In this document: positions 1 through 8,568 of the stretch, one piece after another
How positions within the stretch are numbered: the stretch's first letter is position 1
How the letters are laid out: every line of letters starts with the position of its first letter
Source: Caldilineaceae bacterium
GTDB taxonomy: Bacteria; Chloroflexota; Anaerolineae; Caldilineales; Caldilineaceae
Length of the DNA stretch: 64,000 bases
Assembly (NCBI GenBank): GCA_026708085.1
Contig: JAPOVP010000169.1
Coordinates: 53,596-117,595 of the forward strand
Direction of reading: 5' to 3'
Notes under the pieces: generated by a model
The model's database searches: none
The model's input: the letters and a program-made list of their open reading frames with translations, nothing else
Told to the model about the DNA's origin: nothing
Translations under genes and position numbers: made by a program

Positions 1-1
1 G

Positions 2-205
2 CGCCGGGGGCAGGATTTCGACGTCATTGAGGACGTACTACCTGTGTTTGATATCGAAGTGAATCTGAAGTTACCCGGACCGGTAGCCGGCGTTCGCTGC
101 GTCCCTGACGGCGAGTCGCTGGCGTTCAGTGAAGCAAAGGGACGGCTCTCATTTACCTTGCCCAAGTTGAATGGCCACCAGATGGTGGAGATTGGTTTGG
201 GGTAG
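2..205 (+). CDS. C-terminus of a glycosidase-like protein (partial)
   Basis: Only the last 67 residues are in the window; the reading frame is open from the left edge to TAG at 203-205. The visible part reads as a beta-sandwich tail: an acidic stretch (DFDVIEDVLPVFD), then alternating beta strands ending in FTLPKLNGHQMVEIGL. Endings of the form 'F.lP.l..hqmv.l' are common in bacterial glycoside hydrolases of the beta-galactosidase/alpha-amylase-like type that close with a small beta domain. That family assignment is by resemblance of the tail only. The catalytic part lies upstream of the window, so function stays open. Confidence 0.45.
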   Translation, partial: RRGQDFDVIEDVLPVFDIEVNLKLPGPVAGVRCVPDGESLAFSEAKGRLSFTLPKLNGHQMVEIGLG

Positions 206-235
206 TGCTGTCGCGCGCTGTACGCTCGAAACGGT

Positions 236-553
236 TCACGTCCTCTGCCAGTAGTCTACGACCAGAACCTTTTCCAAGTGGGGACTCAGCACGGCGCCAA
301 ATGCTGTGTGATCGGGGTGGGGGAGATAGGCGTCGCGGTCGGCTTCGGATGCGAAGGTTACGAAGAAGCAGTGTGTAAATCCTTCTGCCAAGCCCTCGAC
401 ACTGACATCGGTACCCCATTCAAAATCCTGGATCACGTCGATTTTGCCAGGCAGGGCCCGGAAGGCGTTTTCGATTTTGCTAACGCTTGCTTCCGACGTT
501 CCGTCTTTGAACTGAAACAGGACGACGTGCCTCAGTACTGACTGTCCAGACAT
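236..553 (-). CDS. Dabb family (stress-responsive A/B barrel) protein
   Basis: This 105-residue protein matches the dimeric alpha/beta-barrel 'Dabb' fold. It opens with LRHVVLFQFKDGTSE, has the central helix-strand pattern with FEWGTDVSVEGLAEGFTH, and ends with the PHPDHTAFGAVLSPHLEKVLVVDYW block typical of the family. Family members are small and of mixed function (stress proteins, polyketide cyclases). No catalytic residue can be assigned from sequence. I chose the ATG at 551-553 because AGGAG lies about 8 bases upstream; an in-frame ATG nine codons earlier lacks such a site. It stands alone, convergent with the partial gene to its left. Confidence 0.8.
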   Translation of the reverse strand: MSGQSVLRHVVLFQFKDGTSEASVSKIENAFRALPGKIDVIQDFEWGTDVSVEGLAEGFTHCFFVTFASEADRDAYLPHPDHTAFGAVLSPHLEKVLVVDYWQRT

Positions 554-1585
554 ATAGAATCTCCTATGGGTCAATTCCATTTGTATGCAAATGGGAGTAG
601 GTCCGGCAGATGCAACCTACCCGATGATCCACCTCTTGGCAAGGGCACAGGACAGTTAAGCCGCAGCCCGCGTCCCCTGATGCAGACGTTCAGCCCCTCT
701 CACTCGCCGCTGAATCTTCAACATATCACGAGAAGTCGTATACATTTGCCTGAACCGGGAAAGGCGGGCCCAGAATGTTAACAGTCCACGAGGGACAAAG
801 GGTTTCTTGGCGCTCCCAAAAGGGTGGGCAACCGGAATGGCACCCACAAGGTGTGCACCTCAGGGGGATTGCCAAGTGGAAGGAGACGTGAACAGGCCAC
901 AGCTCTTGTACTTGTCAGCCGCTTCGAGATTGCCCAAGAGAATAGATTAACCGGATTTAGTCAGTTTTCGCAGGGTGCATCCCAGAATTGGGGTGGACAC
1001 AGTCTGACGTGGAATCCATGCCAGCGGTGGCTGGAGGTGTTTAGCGGCTCCTGGAGTGACGGAGGGCAGGTGCCAGGCCGGGACTAACTTTGGGATTCGT
1101 AGATTGGAGGGTGTACGAGGGCAGGCACAGGGCCTGCCCCTACAGGACTCCTATGGGACTGGAGGGACCTGGTGCGAAGAATCTCGGTCGATTGGGCACC
1201 TGTCACGAATAGGGGCACTCGGTCGAAGAGGCATGTTGTAGGACCGGGGGCGTTGCGGGGGCGGAGCCCCCGCACAAGGGAGGCCGCTTGCGGCCGACCG
1301 CCCTGAACTTCAGTAGTCAGTAGTTAGTCGTCAGTTGTCAGTGGATAGACGAAGCGCTTTCGTTCGAGTTGATTGAGGACTGAATACGGCTCTGTTGCTT
1401 CTTGAGGCATAAGAAGGTTCACCTCCGATTTGGGATGTACCCGATTTCGCGCTTCTTCTTGACCCCGCATTCAATGTCTGATAGCATTGCCAAACCTGTC
1501 CCCGCTGTGCTAAACGACGCCAAGACATCACGGCAACACGACACCGCCATCAACATTATACAGTAGACAATCAAAAGGACTTCCT
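554..1585. other. Gene-free interval with dispersed repeats
   Basis: About 1 kb without a convincing gene. The right part (1119-1442) is a dispersed repeat copy described separately, including a 25-bp palindrome and a heptamer tract. Between 554 and 1118 I see only short, unsupported open frames and no clear tRNA, terminator or promoter. The last 140 bases presumably hold the promoter of the downstream sulfatase. Confidence 0.6.
1119..1442 (+). repeat. Dispersed ~320-bp intergenic repeat, copy 1
   Basis: It begins with the palindrome GGGCAGGC-acagg-GCCTGCCC (1119-1139), carries a perfect hairpin GCGGGGGC-gga-GCCCCCGC (1255-1273), a heptamer tract related to AGTGGTC (about 1309-1345), and ends near 1442 with a 'TTTGGGATGYACCC' block. 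The same order of parts occurs at 58940-59255. The two copies align at a constant offset of 57821 over the first ~200 bases and with a small indel afterwards. No reading frame spans it, so a non-autonomous mobile element or other intergenic repeat is likelier than a gene remnant. Confidence 0.75.
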
Positions 1586-3013
1586 ATGCCCGACACACGC
1601 CCCAACATTCTTTTCATTATGTCGGACGATCACGCCTCGCACGCTATGAGCTGCTACGGCAGCCGCATCAACCGTACTCCTCATCTCGACCGCATCGCAG
1701 AGGGCGGCATGCGCTTCAACAATTGCTTCTGCACCAACTCTATCTGCACCCCGAGCCGCGCGGTGATTCTGACCGGCACGTACAACCACATTAACGGCGT
1801 GACTACGCTGGCTTCGACACTCGATGGCCGGCAGGTGACGATGCCAAAACTGCTGCAGGAGGCAGGCTACCAGACGGCTATAGTCGGCAAATGGCACCTG
1901 GGACACGGGGGGGTCAATGATCCGACCGGATTCGATTATTGGAACGTGCTTCCAGGCCAAGGCCTCTACCACGACCCTGAAATGATTGAGATGGGAGAGC
2001 GAAAGGTCTTTCCCGGTTACGTAACCGACTTGATTACGGACTTTTCGCTCGACTGGCTGCGGGCGCGCGATCCGGAGCGACCGTTCATGCTCATGTGCCA
2101 CCATAAGGCGCCGCATCGGTCGTGGGAGCCGGACGAAAAGCACGCGCTCATGTACGAAGACGAGGAGATTCCTTATCCGAAGACATTCGACGACGACTAC
2201 AGCAACCGCGCGGCAGCCGCAGCGGCGGCTGAGATGCGAATCGACCGCGACATGACGCTGACCGATCTGAAACAGCCGACGCCGGAGGGACTGACACCGG
2301 AGGAGGAGAAGAAGTGGAAGTACCAACGGTATATCAAGGACTACCTGCGATGCGTCGCTTCCATCGATGACAACGTCGGCAGGCTGCTCGACTACCTGGA
2401 AGAGGAAGGGCTGGCGGAGAACACCATTGTCGTGTACACGTCGGACCAGGGCTTCTTTCTAGGCGACCACGGCTGGTATGACAAGCGCTTCATGTACGAG
2501 GAGTCGCTGCGCATGCCGCTGCTCATTCGCTATCCGCGTGCGGTCGAAGGGGGGGCGGTCAAGGATCAGATGGTCCTAAATGTCGACTTTACGCCGACGC
2601 TGCTCGAGTACGCCGGCGTCGACGTCCCGGAGCATTTTCAGGGGACCGGTTTCAGTTCACTTTTGGCGGGCCAGACGCCGGATGGCTGGCAGACATCGAT
2701 GTACTACCGTTATTGGATGCATCTGGCACACCATCACGTTTACGCCCACTATGGTGTGCGGACGCTGCGCTACAAGCTGATCTATTATTACGCCGACGGA
2801 TTGGATCAGCCGGGTGTCATCGATGCGTCCAAGGAGCCGGAGTGGGAGCTATTCGATCTCGATGCCGACCCGTATGAACTGAACAACGTATACCATGATC
2901 CGGATTACGCCGGCGTAGTAGAGGGGTTAACCGAGGAGTTGCATCGCCTGCAGGCTCGCGTGGCCGACGAGCCGTACGACCATCCCACGGCAGCGGGGAC
3001 ATGGCGGCTGTGA
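1586..3013 (+). CDS. Cys-type sulfatase (S1 family, cytoplasmic)
   Basis: A 475-residue sulfatase expected to hydrolyse a sulfate ester of a carbohydrate or related compound. The N-terminus has the metal-binding Asp pair (IMSDDHASH, D14-D15). The formylglycine motif C54-T-P-S-R58 is followed by AVILTG, so the Cys can be converted to formylglycine by FGE or an anaerobic maturase. GKWHLG and YTSDQGFFLGDHGW supply the usual catalytic Lys/His and C-terminal metal ligands. There is no signal peptide, which points to a cytoplasmic enzyme. Start: ATG with AAAGGA 7 bases upstream. Length is typical of the family. The substrate cannot be read from sequence; an MFS gene is convergent downstream. Confidence 0.93.
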   Translation: MPDTRPNILFIMSDDHASHAMSCYGSRINRTPHLDRIAEGGMRFNNCFCTNSICTPSRAVILTGTYNHINGVTTLASTLDGRQVTMPKLLQEAGYQTAIVGKWHLGHGGVNDPTGFDYWNVLPGQGLYHDPEMIEMGERKVFPGYVTDLITDFSLDWLRARDPERPFMLMCHHKAPHRSWEPDEKHALMYEDEEIPYPKTFDDDYSNRAAAAAAAEMRIDRDMTLTDLKQPTPEGLTPEEEKKWKYQRYIKDYLRCVASIDDNVGRLLDYLEEEGLAENTIVVYTSDQGFFLGDHGWYDKRFMYEESLRMPLLIRYPRAVEGGAVKDQMVLNVDFTPTLLEYAGVDVPEHFQGTGFSSLLAGQTPDGWQTSMYYRYWMHLAHHHVYAHYGVRTLRYKLIYYYADGLDQPGVIDASKEPEWELFDLDADPYELNNVYHDPDYAGVVEGLTEELHRLQARVADEPYDHPTAAGTWRL

Positions 3014-3087
3014 AGGTAGAGCCCCGCCCGAACGGATGTGGCGAATGCACCGCGTAAATGGACTCGCGATTTGGGGAATCCCGCGCG

Positions 3088-4389
3088 CTAGCCTCGCTCT
3101 GCGGCCAGGGCAAACAGATGCTGCCGCCCTAACCAGAGGGCGAGGGCACCCAAGGCCGCCGAGAAGAACACGCCGCTCACAGCCACAGCCACAACTCCGC
3201 TGAGTGAATAGACGCTCCCTGTCCCCAGACTACCGCAGGCGGAGGCGATGGCAACCATGGCTTCGTTGATGCCCTGTACACGGCCCCGCTGTCGCGAGCC
3301 TTCAAGCGCGGCCGACAGCAGCGAGGAGCCAGCGATATAGCTGAAATTCCATCCCAGGCCGAGCAGGAAAAGAGAGACGAACAGGACCGGAAGCTCGGTA
3401 GAGAGCGGCATCATGATCGCGGCCAGTACCTGCACGAGCGCTCCGGCGAAAATCATGGGCACGCGGCCAACCCGGCTTGCCAGCCAGCCGCTGAGACCAG
3501 ACAAGCCGAACATCCCCAGAGTGTGCGCCATCAAGACGTAGGAAATGGCGTCTGCCTTGTAGTCGGCGCGGTTCATGTGGAGCGGCGTAACCACCATCAA
3601 TAGTGTCATGACCATCTGGCCGATTGCCATTGCCGCGATTGCCAGTTGTACGTCCGGCAACTTGAGCAGGTGCATGACGCCCCTCAGCCCTCTGGGAGCC
3701 TCCTCGCTTCCAGCCTGGCCACCGGGTGAGCCGTCTTCCGAGCTATCTGATTCCTTAGCGGCTTTCTCGTTCCGGGCAAGCAGTGCGGCCAGTTCTTTGG
3801 GGTCGGGCCGCAGCGCCACCAGGAGCAGGATCAGAGCCAGCCCCATCAATGCCGCGCCGATCCAGAACGGGCCCACATGCTCGTGGAATCCCTGTTGTCT
3901 GGCCAGCCCAACGGCCGGTTCCACAAGAAGTGGCCCGCCTACAGCCCCGACCGTACCTGCGAATACGATCAGCCCAATTACCTTGGCCTGCTGGGCCAGC
4001 GGGAAGATTTCGGCCGCGGCATAGCGGGTCTGTTCCAGGGCGGCACGGCCTACGCCGAGCAAGACGGCCCCGCCGAGAAAGAAGACGAGTGACCCGGTGC
4101 TGATAGCCGACGCGGAGACGAGCATTCCGAAAATCACAAAGGAGAGGCCGACGGCCAGGCCGATACGGCGGCCGGCTTTGTCCAGGAGCCAGCCCAGCGG
4201 ATAGCCCGCACCGGCCCGTCCCACCATTGACAGTGCGTTGGGAAGACCGATCAACTGTACGCGGCCGCTGAGGGAGTAGGAGATTATGGGGGTCAGTACG
4301 AAGCTGGCGATCATCGCAGCACTGTTGAGGCTGCTGACGACGAAAAGCGTGATTATGAGCCGTCGCTGCACGCGGGACATCGGAATCAT
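3088..4389 (-). CDS. MFS transporter
   Basis: A 433-residue major facilitator with about 12 hydrophobic segments. The loop after helix 2 has GYPLGWLLDKAGRRIGL, close to the MFS motif A (G..aDr.GRr), and the second half repeats it as SGWLASRVGRVPM. A charged central loop (about residues 200-240, rich in Glu, Ser and Gly) separates the two six-helix halves. I place the start at the ATG at 4387-4389, with AAGGA about 10 bases upstream; the open frame continues 77 codons further, but that stretch is not hydrophobic or MFS-like. Drug, sugar or metabolite transport cannot be told apart. It is divergent from the Thr-type sulfatase pair and may share its control region. Confidence 0.85.
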   Translation of the reverse strand: MIPMSRVQRRLIITLFVVSSLNSAAMIASFVLTPIISYSLSGRVQLIGLPNALSMVGRAGAGYPLGWLLDKAGRRIGLAVGLSFVIFGMLVSASAISTGSLVFFLGGAVLLGVGRAALEQTRYAAAEIFPLAQQAKVIGLIVFAGTVGAVGGPLLVEPAVGLARQQGFHEHVGPFWIGAALMGLALILLLVALRPDPKELAALLARNEKAAKESDSSEDGSPGGQAGSEEAPRGLRGVMHLLKLPDVQLAIAAMAIGQMVMTLLMVVTPLHMNRADYKADAISYVLMAHTLGMFGLSGLSGWLASRVGRVPMIFAGALVQVLAAIMMPLSTELPVLFVSLFLLGLGWNFSYIAGSSLLSAALEGSRQRGRVQGINEAMVAIASACGSLGTGSVYSLSGVVAVAVSGVFFSAALGALALWLGRQHLFALAAERG

Positions 4390-4611
4390 AGAGAATGAGT
4401 CCTTCACAGACCTGGCCTGCCCGGCACTTCGCAGACCGGGAGAGAAAGAGGCTGTGCTTGGGATGGCGTAGGTTACATTGTAAACAGTCATCAAGCAAAG
4501 AGCAATTGCGCGCACAAGCGGCACTTCGGGGGCCTGCTCCTGCTCCAGGTTGCAACCATGAGCCGACAAGAATATAAGGGCAGATTCTTGCGGCGAACTG
4601 TCGGTTGTGGT

Positions 4612-4634
4612 ACGGTTCAACCGGTCTGAACCGT
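4612..4634. promoter_or_regulatory. Candidate operator palindrome in divergent promoter region
   Basis: A perfect 8+7+8 palindrome (ACGGTTCA-ACCGGTC-TGAACCGT) in the 382-bp interval between the divergent MFS gene (start 4389) and sulfatase-like gene (start 4772). There is no T-run on either side, so it does not look like a terminator. Its symmetry and position suit a dimeric repressor, but no regulator is encoded next to it. Nothing else was recognised in 4390-4771. Confidence 0.4.
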
Positions 4635-4771
4635 GAATGATCGGTTTGGGCCGACAGAGTTGATTCCTCCACCTCTAAACTGAGAATCTCTTGCGCAGAC
4701 CACCGTCCCGGTTTGGCTTCACCGCTCCACTCTTGTGACCCGCCAGTCCACCAACTGCGAAGGAAAGCACG

Positions 4772-6181
4772 ATGGCATCGAACGCAAAACCGAATATCGT
4801 CCTGTTCGGCATTGACTCGCTGCATGCCGATCACTTGAGCTGTTACGGCTACGAACGGCTGACCAGTCCCTATCTGGATAGGTTTGCCTCCCAAGGCGTC
4901 CTTTTCGAGAATACATTCAGCGCTCACATTCCTACGACGAGCGCCTATGCCTCGATGCTGACCGGCATGGACGTCTTTTCGACGCAGGTCGTGGCGCTGA
5001 GGCACCAAGGCCCGCTGCGGCCGGAGGTCAAGACGCTGGCGGAAATCCTGCGCGAAGAGGGCTATTACACCATTTGCGTCGGGTTCGACGGAAATCCCAG
5101 TAGTCGCGGTTTTGACGAGTATCTCAGCTATACGGCCTGGGGGTCGTGGGAAGAGGGGCGACTTCCCAAGGCCCAGCTTCTCAATGAACAGGCGATACCG
5201 GCCATCGACCGCATGGTCGCGGAAGACAAACCGTTCTTCCTGTTCCTGCGCCACATGGACCCACACGCGCCCTACTTGCCGCCGGAGCCCTATGAGCGCA
5301 TGTTCTTCCATGGTGACGAATGCGACCCCAGCAACAAGTCAATGGAGCCGGTGCTGGCCTTCAAGCCGTTTCGTGACTTTCTCGCATCGTGGCTGCCGCC
5401 TGGCATCACTGACAAGGATTATGTCATCGCCCAATATGACGGCTCCATCGCCTACATGGACGCGGCTATCCAGTCGATCTTCACGGCGCTGGAGGAGCAC
5501 GGGATCTTCGACGAGACGATCGTGGCGATCAACGGGGACCACGGGGAGACGCTCTACGATCATGAGTGCTGGTTCGATCACCACGGCATTTATGACAATG
5601 TCCTTCACGTTCCATTGATGCTGCGCTACCCACCAAAATTGCCGGCCCACCGCCGCGTCTCTGGCTATAATCAGCACAAGGACCTCGTGCCCACGCTGCT
5701 TGAACTGGCCGGGATCGACGCCGGAATCGACTTCGACGGGAGTTCCCTTCTGCCGATGGTCGAGGGCAGCGTGGCGTCGCACGAGAGCGAGATTTATATC
5801 ACCGAGTGTACTTGGATGCGAAAGCACGGCTGGCGCACGCCGCAGTGGAAACTGATGCTGGCACTGGAGCCGGACTTTCATTTCAAACCGCCGGTGGAGC
5901 TCTACAACCTGGTCGAAGATCCGTTGGAAAACTGCAATCTCGCCGATAAACTGCCCGGTGTCGTGGCTGCCCTGACGGCCCGTCTGGAGTCCTGGGTGAG
6001 CAAGCGAGAAGCGGAAACCGGGCTGTCGAATCCGATACATCATCAGGGTGACTGGCACGGTCTCAAAGGGGTCGGGCCTTTCACGAGCTCGCAACAGGCC
6101 TACGACTCGCTCTACATCGGCGACGCCAGCGCCGCACGGCGTCTGCAGGCGAAGTCGCGTGAGGTCGAGGAGAAGGAGTAG
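4772..6181 (+). CDS. Sulfatase-superfamily hydrolase with Thr at the nucleophile position (copy 1)
   Basis: A 469-residue alkaline phosphatase/sulfatase-superfamily protein. It has the N-terminal metal Asp (LFGIDSLHADH, D15), FLFLRHMDPHAPYLPP, and the C-terminal metal block INGDHGETLYDH. In place of the C-x-P-S-R motif it reads HIPTTSAYASMLTG: counting back from the conserved LTG, Thr55 sits where formylglycine would form, and the motif Pro, Ser and Arg are gone. Thr is the nucleophile in superfamily phosphodiesterases and phosphomutases, so a phosphoryl-type substrate, or another leaving group, is likelier than classical sulfate hydrolysis. No signal peptide. Start ATG with GAAGGAA upstream. 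The next gene is a close paralogue 16 bp downstream. Confidence 0.85.
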   Translation: MASNAKPNIVLFGIDSLHADHLSCYGYERLTSPYLDRFASQGVLFENTFSAHIPTTSAYASMLTGMDVFSTQVVALRHQGPLRPEVKTLAEILREEGYYTICVGFDGNPSSRGFDEYLSYTAWGSWEEGRLPKAQLLNEQAIPAIDRMVAEDKPFFLFLRHMDPHAPYLPPEPYERMFFHGDECDPSNKSMEPVLAFKPFRDFLASWLPPGITDKDYVIAQYDGSIAYMDAAIQSIFTALEEHGIFDETIVAINGDHGETLYDHECWFDHHGIYDNVLHVPLMLRYPPKLPAHRRVSGYNQHKDLVPTLLELAGIDAGIDFDGSSLLPMVEGSVASHESEIYITECTWMRKHGWRTPQWKLMLALEPDFHFKPPVELYNLVEDPLENCNLADKLPGVVAALTARLESWVSKREAETGLSNPIHHQGDWHGLKGVGPFTSSQQAYDSLYIGDASAARRLQAKSREVEEKE

Positions 6182-6197
6182 GGGCAGGGAAGGCGCG

Positions 6198-7613
6198 ATG
6201 GCTTCGTCCGCGAAACCGAACATCGTAATTCTGGGCATTGATTCGTTGCGGGCAGACCATTTGAGCTGCTACGGCTACGACCGGCTGACCACGCCCCATC
6301 TGGACCGTTTTGCCTCGCAAGGCGTCCTCTTCGAGAACACATTCAGTCCCCACATTCCGACGACCAGTGCTTACTGCATGATGCTGACCGGAATGGACAT
6401 TTTCACTTCGCAGCTGGTGGCCCATCGCCCAAAGGGCCCGCTACGGCCGGAGGTGAAGACACTGCCGGAGATACTACGCGAGCACGGCTACACAACGGTC
6501 TCGGTCGGTTTCTCAGGCAGAGCGAGCGCGCGCGGCTTCGACGAATATCTGAGTTTCAGGCAGATGGGCAGCTGGTCGGATGGCCGCGTGCCCAAGGCCC
6601 AGCGGCTGAACGGGTTGGCACTACCCGCGCTGGACCGCCTGGTGGCTGGCGACAGGCCATTTTTTCTGTTCCTGCGCCACATGGACCCGCACTCGCCCTA
6701 CCTGCCGCCACAGCCCTTCGAGCGCATTTTCTATCATGGTGATGAGTGCGACGCTGACAACCGATCGATGGATCCGGTCTTTGCGTTCGAGCCATTCAAG
6801 CATACGCTCATCGATATGTTGCCGCCGGGAATCAGTGACCGGAAGTACGTGAACGCGCAGTATGACGGGGCCATCGCCTATATGGACGCGTGTATTCAGT
6901 CGATCTTCACCGCGCTCGAAGCACATGGCATCTTCGACGAGACCATCGTGGCGGTCAACGGCGACCATGGCGAGGAGCTTGACGAACACGGATTCTGGTA
7001 CGATCACCACGGCCTTTACGACACCGTCCTCCATGTGCCTTTGATGCTGCGCTACCCGCCCAGGCTGCCCGGCGGCAGGCGTGTTGCCGGCTACAACCAG
7101 CACAAAGACCTTGTTCCGACAGTGCTTGCGCTTGCGGAGATCGACTCCGGCATCGAGTTCGACGGGCGCTCTCTGCTGCCAATGATCGAGGGAAAGGTGG
7201 CGTCGCACGAGAGCGAGTTTTACATCACGGAGTGCGCGTGGATGCGCAAACATGGCTGGCGCTCGCCGCAGTGGAAGCTGATACGCGCGCTTGAGCCGGA
7301 CTTTCATTTCATGCCGCCGGTCGAGCTTTACAATTTGGTCGAAGATCCTGAGGAGAGCGGCAACCTGGCTGAAGAGCTGCCGGAGGTTGTTTTGGCGCTA
7401 ACGGCGCGGATGGAGGCCTGGGTGAGCATGCGGGAGGCGGCGACGGGGATGCCTAATCCTATTCTTCACCAACCGGGCTGGCACGACATCGAGGGCATCG
7501 ACTATTTTGCGAGTTCGCAGCAGGCGTACGACAATTTGCGGATAGGGCGCCCCAGTCAGGAGGCGTTGGAGCGGGAGCGGCAGCAGACCAATTCAGCAGG
7601 AAAGAAGGCATAG
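6198..7613 (+). CDS. Sulfatase-superfamily hydrolase with Thr at the nucleophile position (copy 2)
   Basis: A 471-residue tandem paralogue of the gene just upstream; the two match almost throughout, including the N-terminus (MASSAKPNIVILGID), PHIPTTSAYCMMLTG, FLFLRHMDPHSPYLPP and VNGDHGEELDEHGFWYDHH. Thr55 again replaces the maturation Cys, so the substitution is conserved in both copies and not a one-off error. I chose the ATG at 6198, which gives the same start as copy 1 and has GGAAGG a few bases upstream; the open frame runs further left inside copy 1. The copies differ most near the substrate-facing loops (for example SFRQMGSWSDGR against SYTAWGSWEEGR), which may mean related but distinct substrates. 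No export signal. Confidence 0.85.
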   Translation: MASSAKPNIVILGIDSLRADHLSCYGYDRLTTPHLDRFASQGVLFENTFSPHIPTTSAYCMMLTGMDIFTSQLVAHRPKGPLRPEVKTLPEILREHGYTTVSVGFSGRASARGFDEYLSFRQMGSWSDGRVPKAQRLNGLALPALDRLVAGDRPFFLFLRHMDPHSPYLPPQPFERIFYHGDECDADNRSMDPVFAFEPFKHTLIDMLPPGISDRKYVNAQYDGAIAYMDACIQSIFTALEAHGIFDETIVAVNGDHGEELDEHGFWYDHHGLYDTVLHVPLMLRYPPRLPGGRRVAGYNQHKDLVPTVLALAEIDSGIEFDGRSLLPMIEGKVASHESEFYITECAWMRKHGWRSPQWKLIRALEPDFHFMPPVELYNLVEDPEESGNLAEELPEVVLALTARMEAWVSMREAATGMPNPILHQPGWHDIEGIDYFASSQQAYDNLRIGRPSQEALERERQQTNSAGKKA

Positions 7614-7688
7614 ATCCAGACGATTGGGATGGGTGGCAGAGGTCAGACTGCCTGACCCAACCGGTCGCCTCACAATGGAGCGTAATTC

Positions 7689-8486
7689 ATGAAACTTGGC
7701 GCAAACTCAGTACTGTTTGGCGGATACGACATGGAGACCGCCTTCCGCTGCATCGCGATGGCCGGGTACGACGGCATCGAGATGGCCGCCATCGATGCGA
7801 TGGCCCAGCACCTGGTCCTGGACCGCTGGCAAGAACTGGCGCCAGAGATCAGGCGGCTGGCCCAGACTTATGAACTAGAGCTGCTGGCGATGGAGCAGCC
7901 CAGCCGCGACCGGGAGCTAATGGAGAAGGCGATGCAGGCGGCGGTGGCGTGCGGAATCCCCATTGTAAACTGCGGGCCAGGGGGTGAGAGCGGCAACGAG
8001 GAGAGCCTCGTGCAGACTATCGACGAACTGGGTGAGCTCACTCGGATGGCGGAGAAGCACGGGGTTACACTGTGTGTGAAGGCGCATGTAGGTGCCAGTA
8101 TTTTCGACACGCCGACGACGCTGCGAGCGATGGAGGCGATCAGCTCGCCCAACTTCGGTATCGACATGGACCCGTCGCACATTCACCGGGCCGACGAAAA
8201 CCCGGTAGAGGCGATCGCCGCGGTGATCAGCCGGGTCAAGCACGTACATATACGCGACTGCAAGGGGCGACAGCAAGGCCCAGGAAAGCCGGAATTGCAG
8301 GCGAACGGGCGCGGGGACATTGACTTGGTGGGGTACGTGCGCGTGCTTCACGAGAATGACTACACCGGCCCACTGAATCTGGAGGTAATTGGGGCGAGGG
8401 AGTATAGTCTGGAGCAGTGCTGCGTGATTGCAGCCGAGAGCCGCGGTCATATGCAGGCCTGTCTGCAAGCGTGCGGGGCGCGTTGA
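7689..8486 (+). CDS. Sugar phosphate isomerase/epimerase family (AP endonuclease-like TIM barrel)
   Basis: A 265-residue xylose isomerase-like TIM barrel. It opens with MKLGANSVLFGGYDMETAF and IAMAGYDGIEMAAI. It then shows the metal-site pattern of the family: E in LLAMEQPS, a His in VKAHVG, D and H in FGIDMDPSHIHRA, H in VKHVHIRDCKG, and a terminal Glu in LNLEVIG. Relatives act on keto sugars and inositol derivatives; here it probably works in the same catabolic block as the dioxygenase and Gfo/Idh/MocA dehydrogenases that follow. Start ATG with GGAG 12 bases upstream. The substrate is unknown. Confidence 0.85.
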   Translation: MKLGANSVLFGGYDMETAFRCIAMAGYDGIEMAAIDAMAQHLVLDRWQELAPEIRRLAQTYELELLAMEQPSRDRELMEKAMQAAVACGIPIVNCGPGGESGNEESLVQTIDELGELTRMAEKHGVTLCVKAHVGASIFDTPTTLRAMEAISSPNFGIDMDPSHIHRADENPVEAIAAVISRVKHVHIRDCKGRQQGPGKPELQANGRGDIDLVGYVRVLHENDYTGPLNLEVIGAREYSLEQCCVIAAESRGHMQACLQACGAR

Positions 8487-8568
8487 GCCGCCTCCGCACT
8501 CATTCATCTGGCGCTTAAGGTGGTCGACTGTCCCACCCATAAGTCACACTATTTCAGAGGAGAGGCAG

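Noticed and set aside
1571..2326. Minus-strand frame opposite the first sulfatase
   Set aside because: Antisense shadow of a clear sulfatase with intact motifs and a good ribosome-binding site.
4390..4620. 77-residue extension of the MFS protein
   Set aside because: Not hydrophobic and lacking MFS similarity; a good ribosome-binding site lies before the ATG at 4389.
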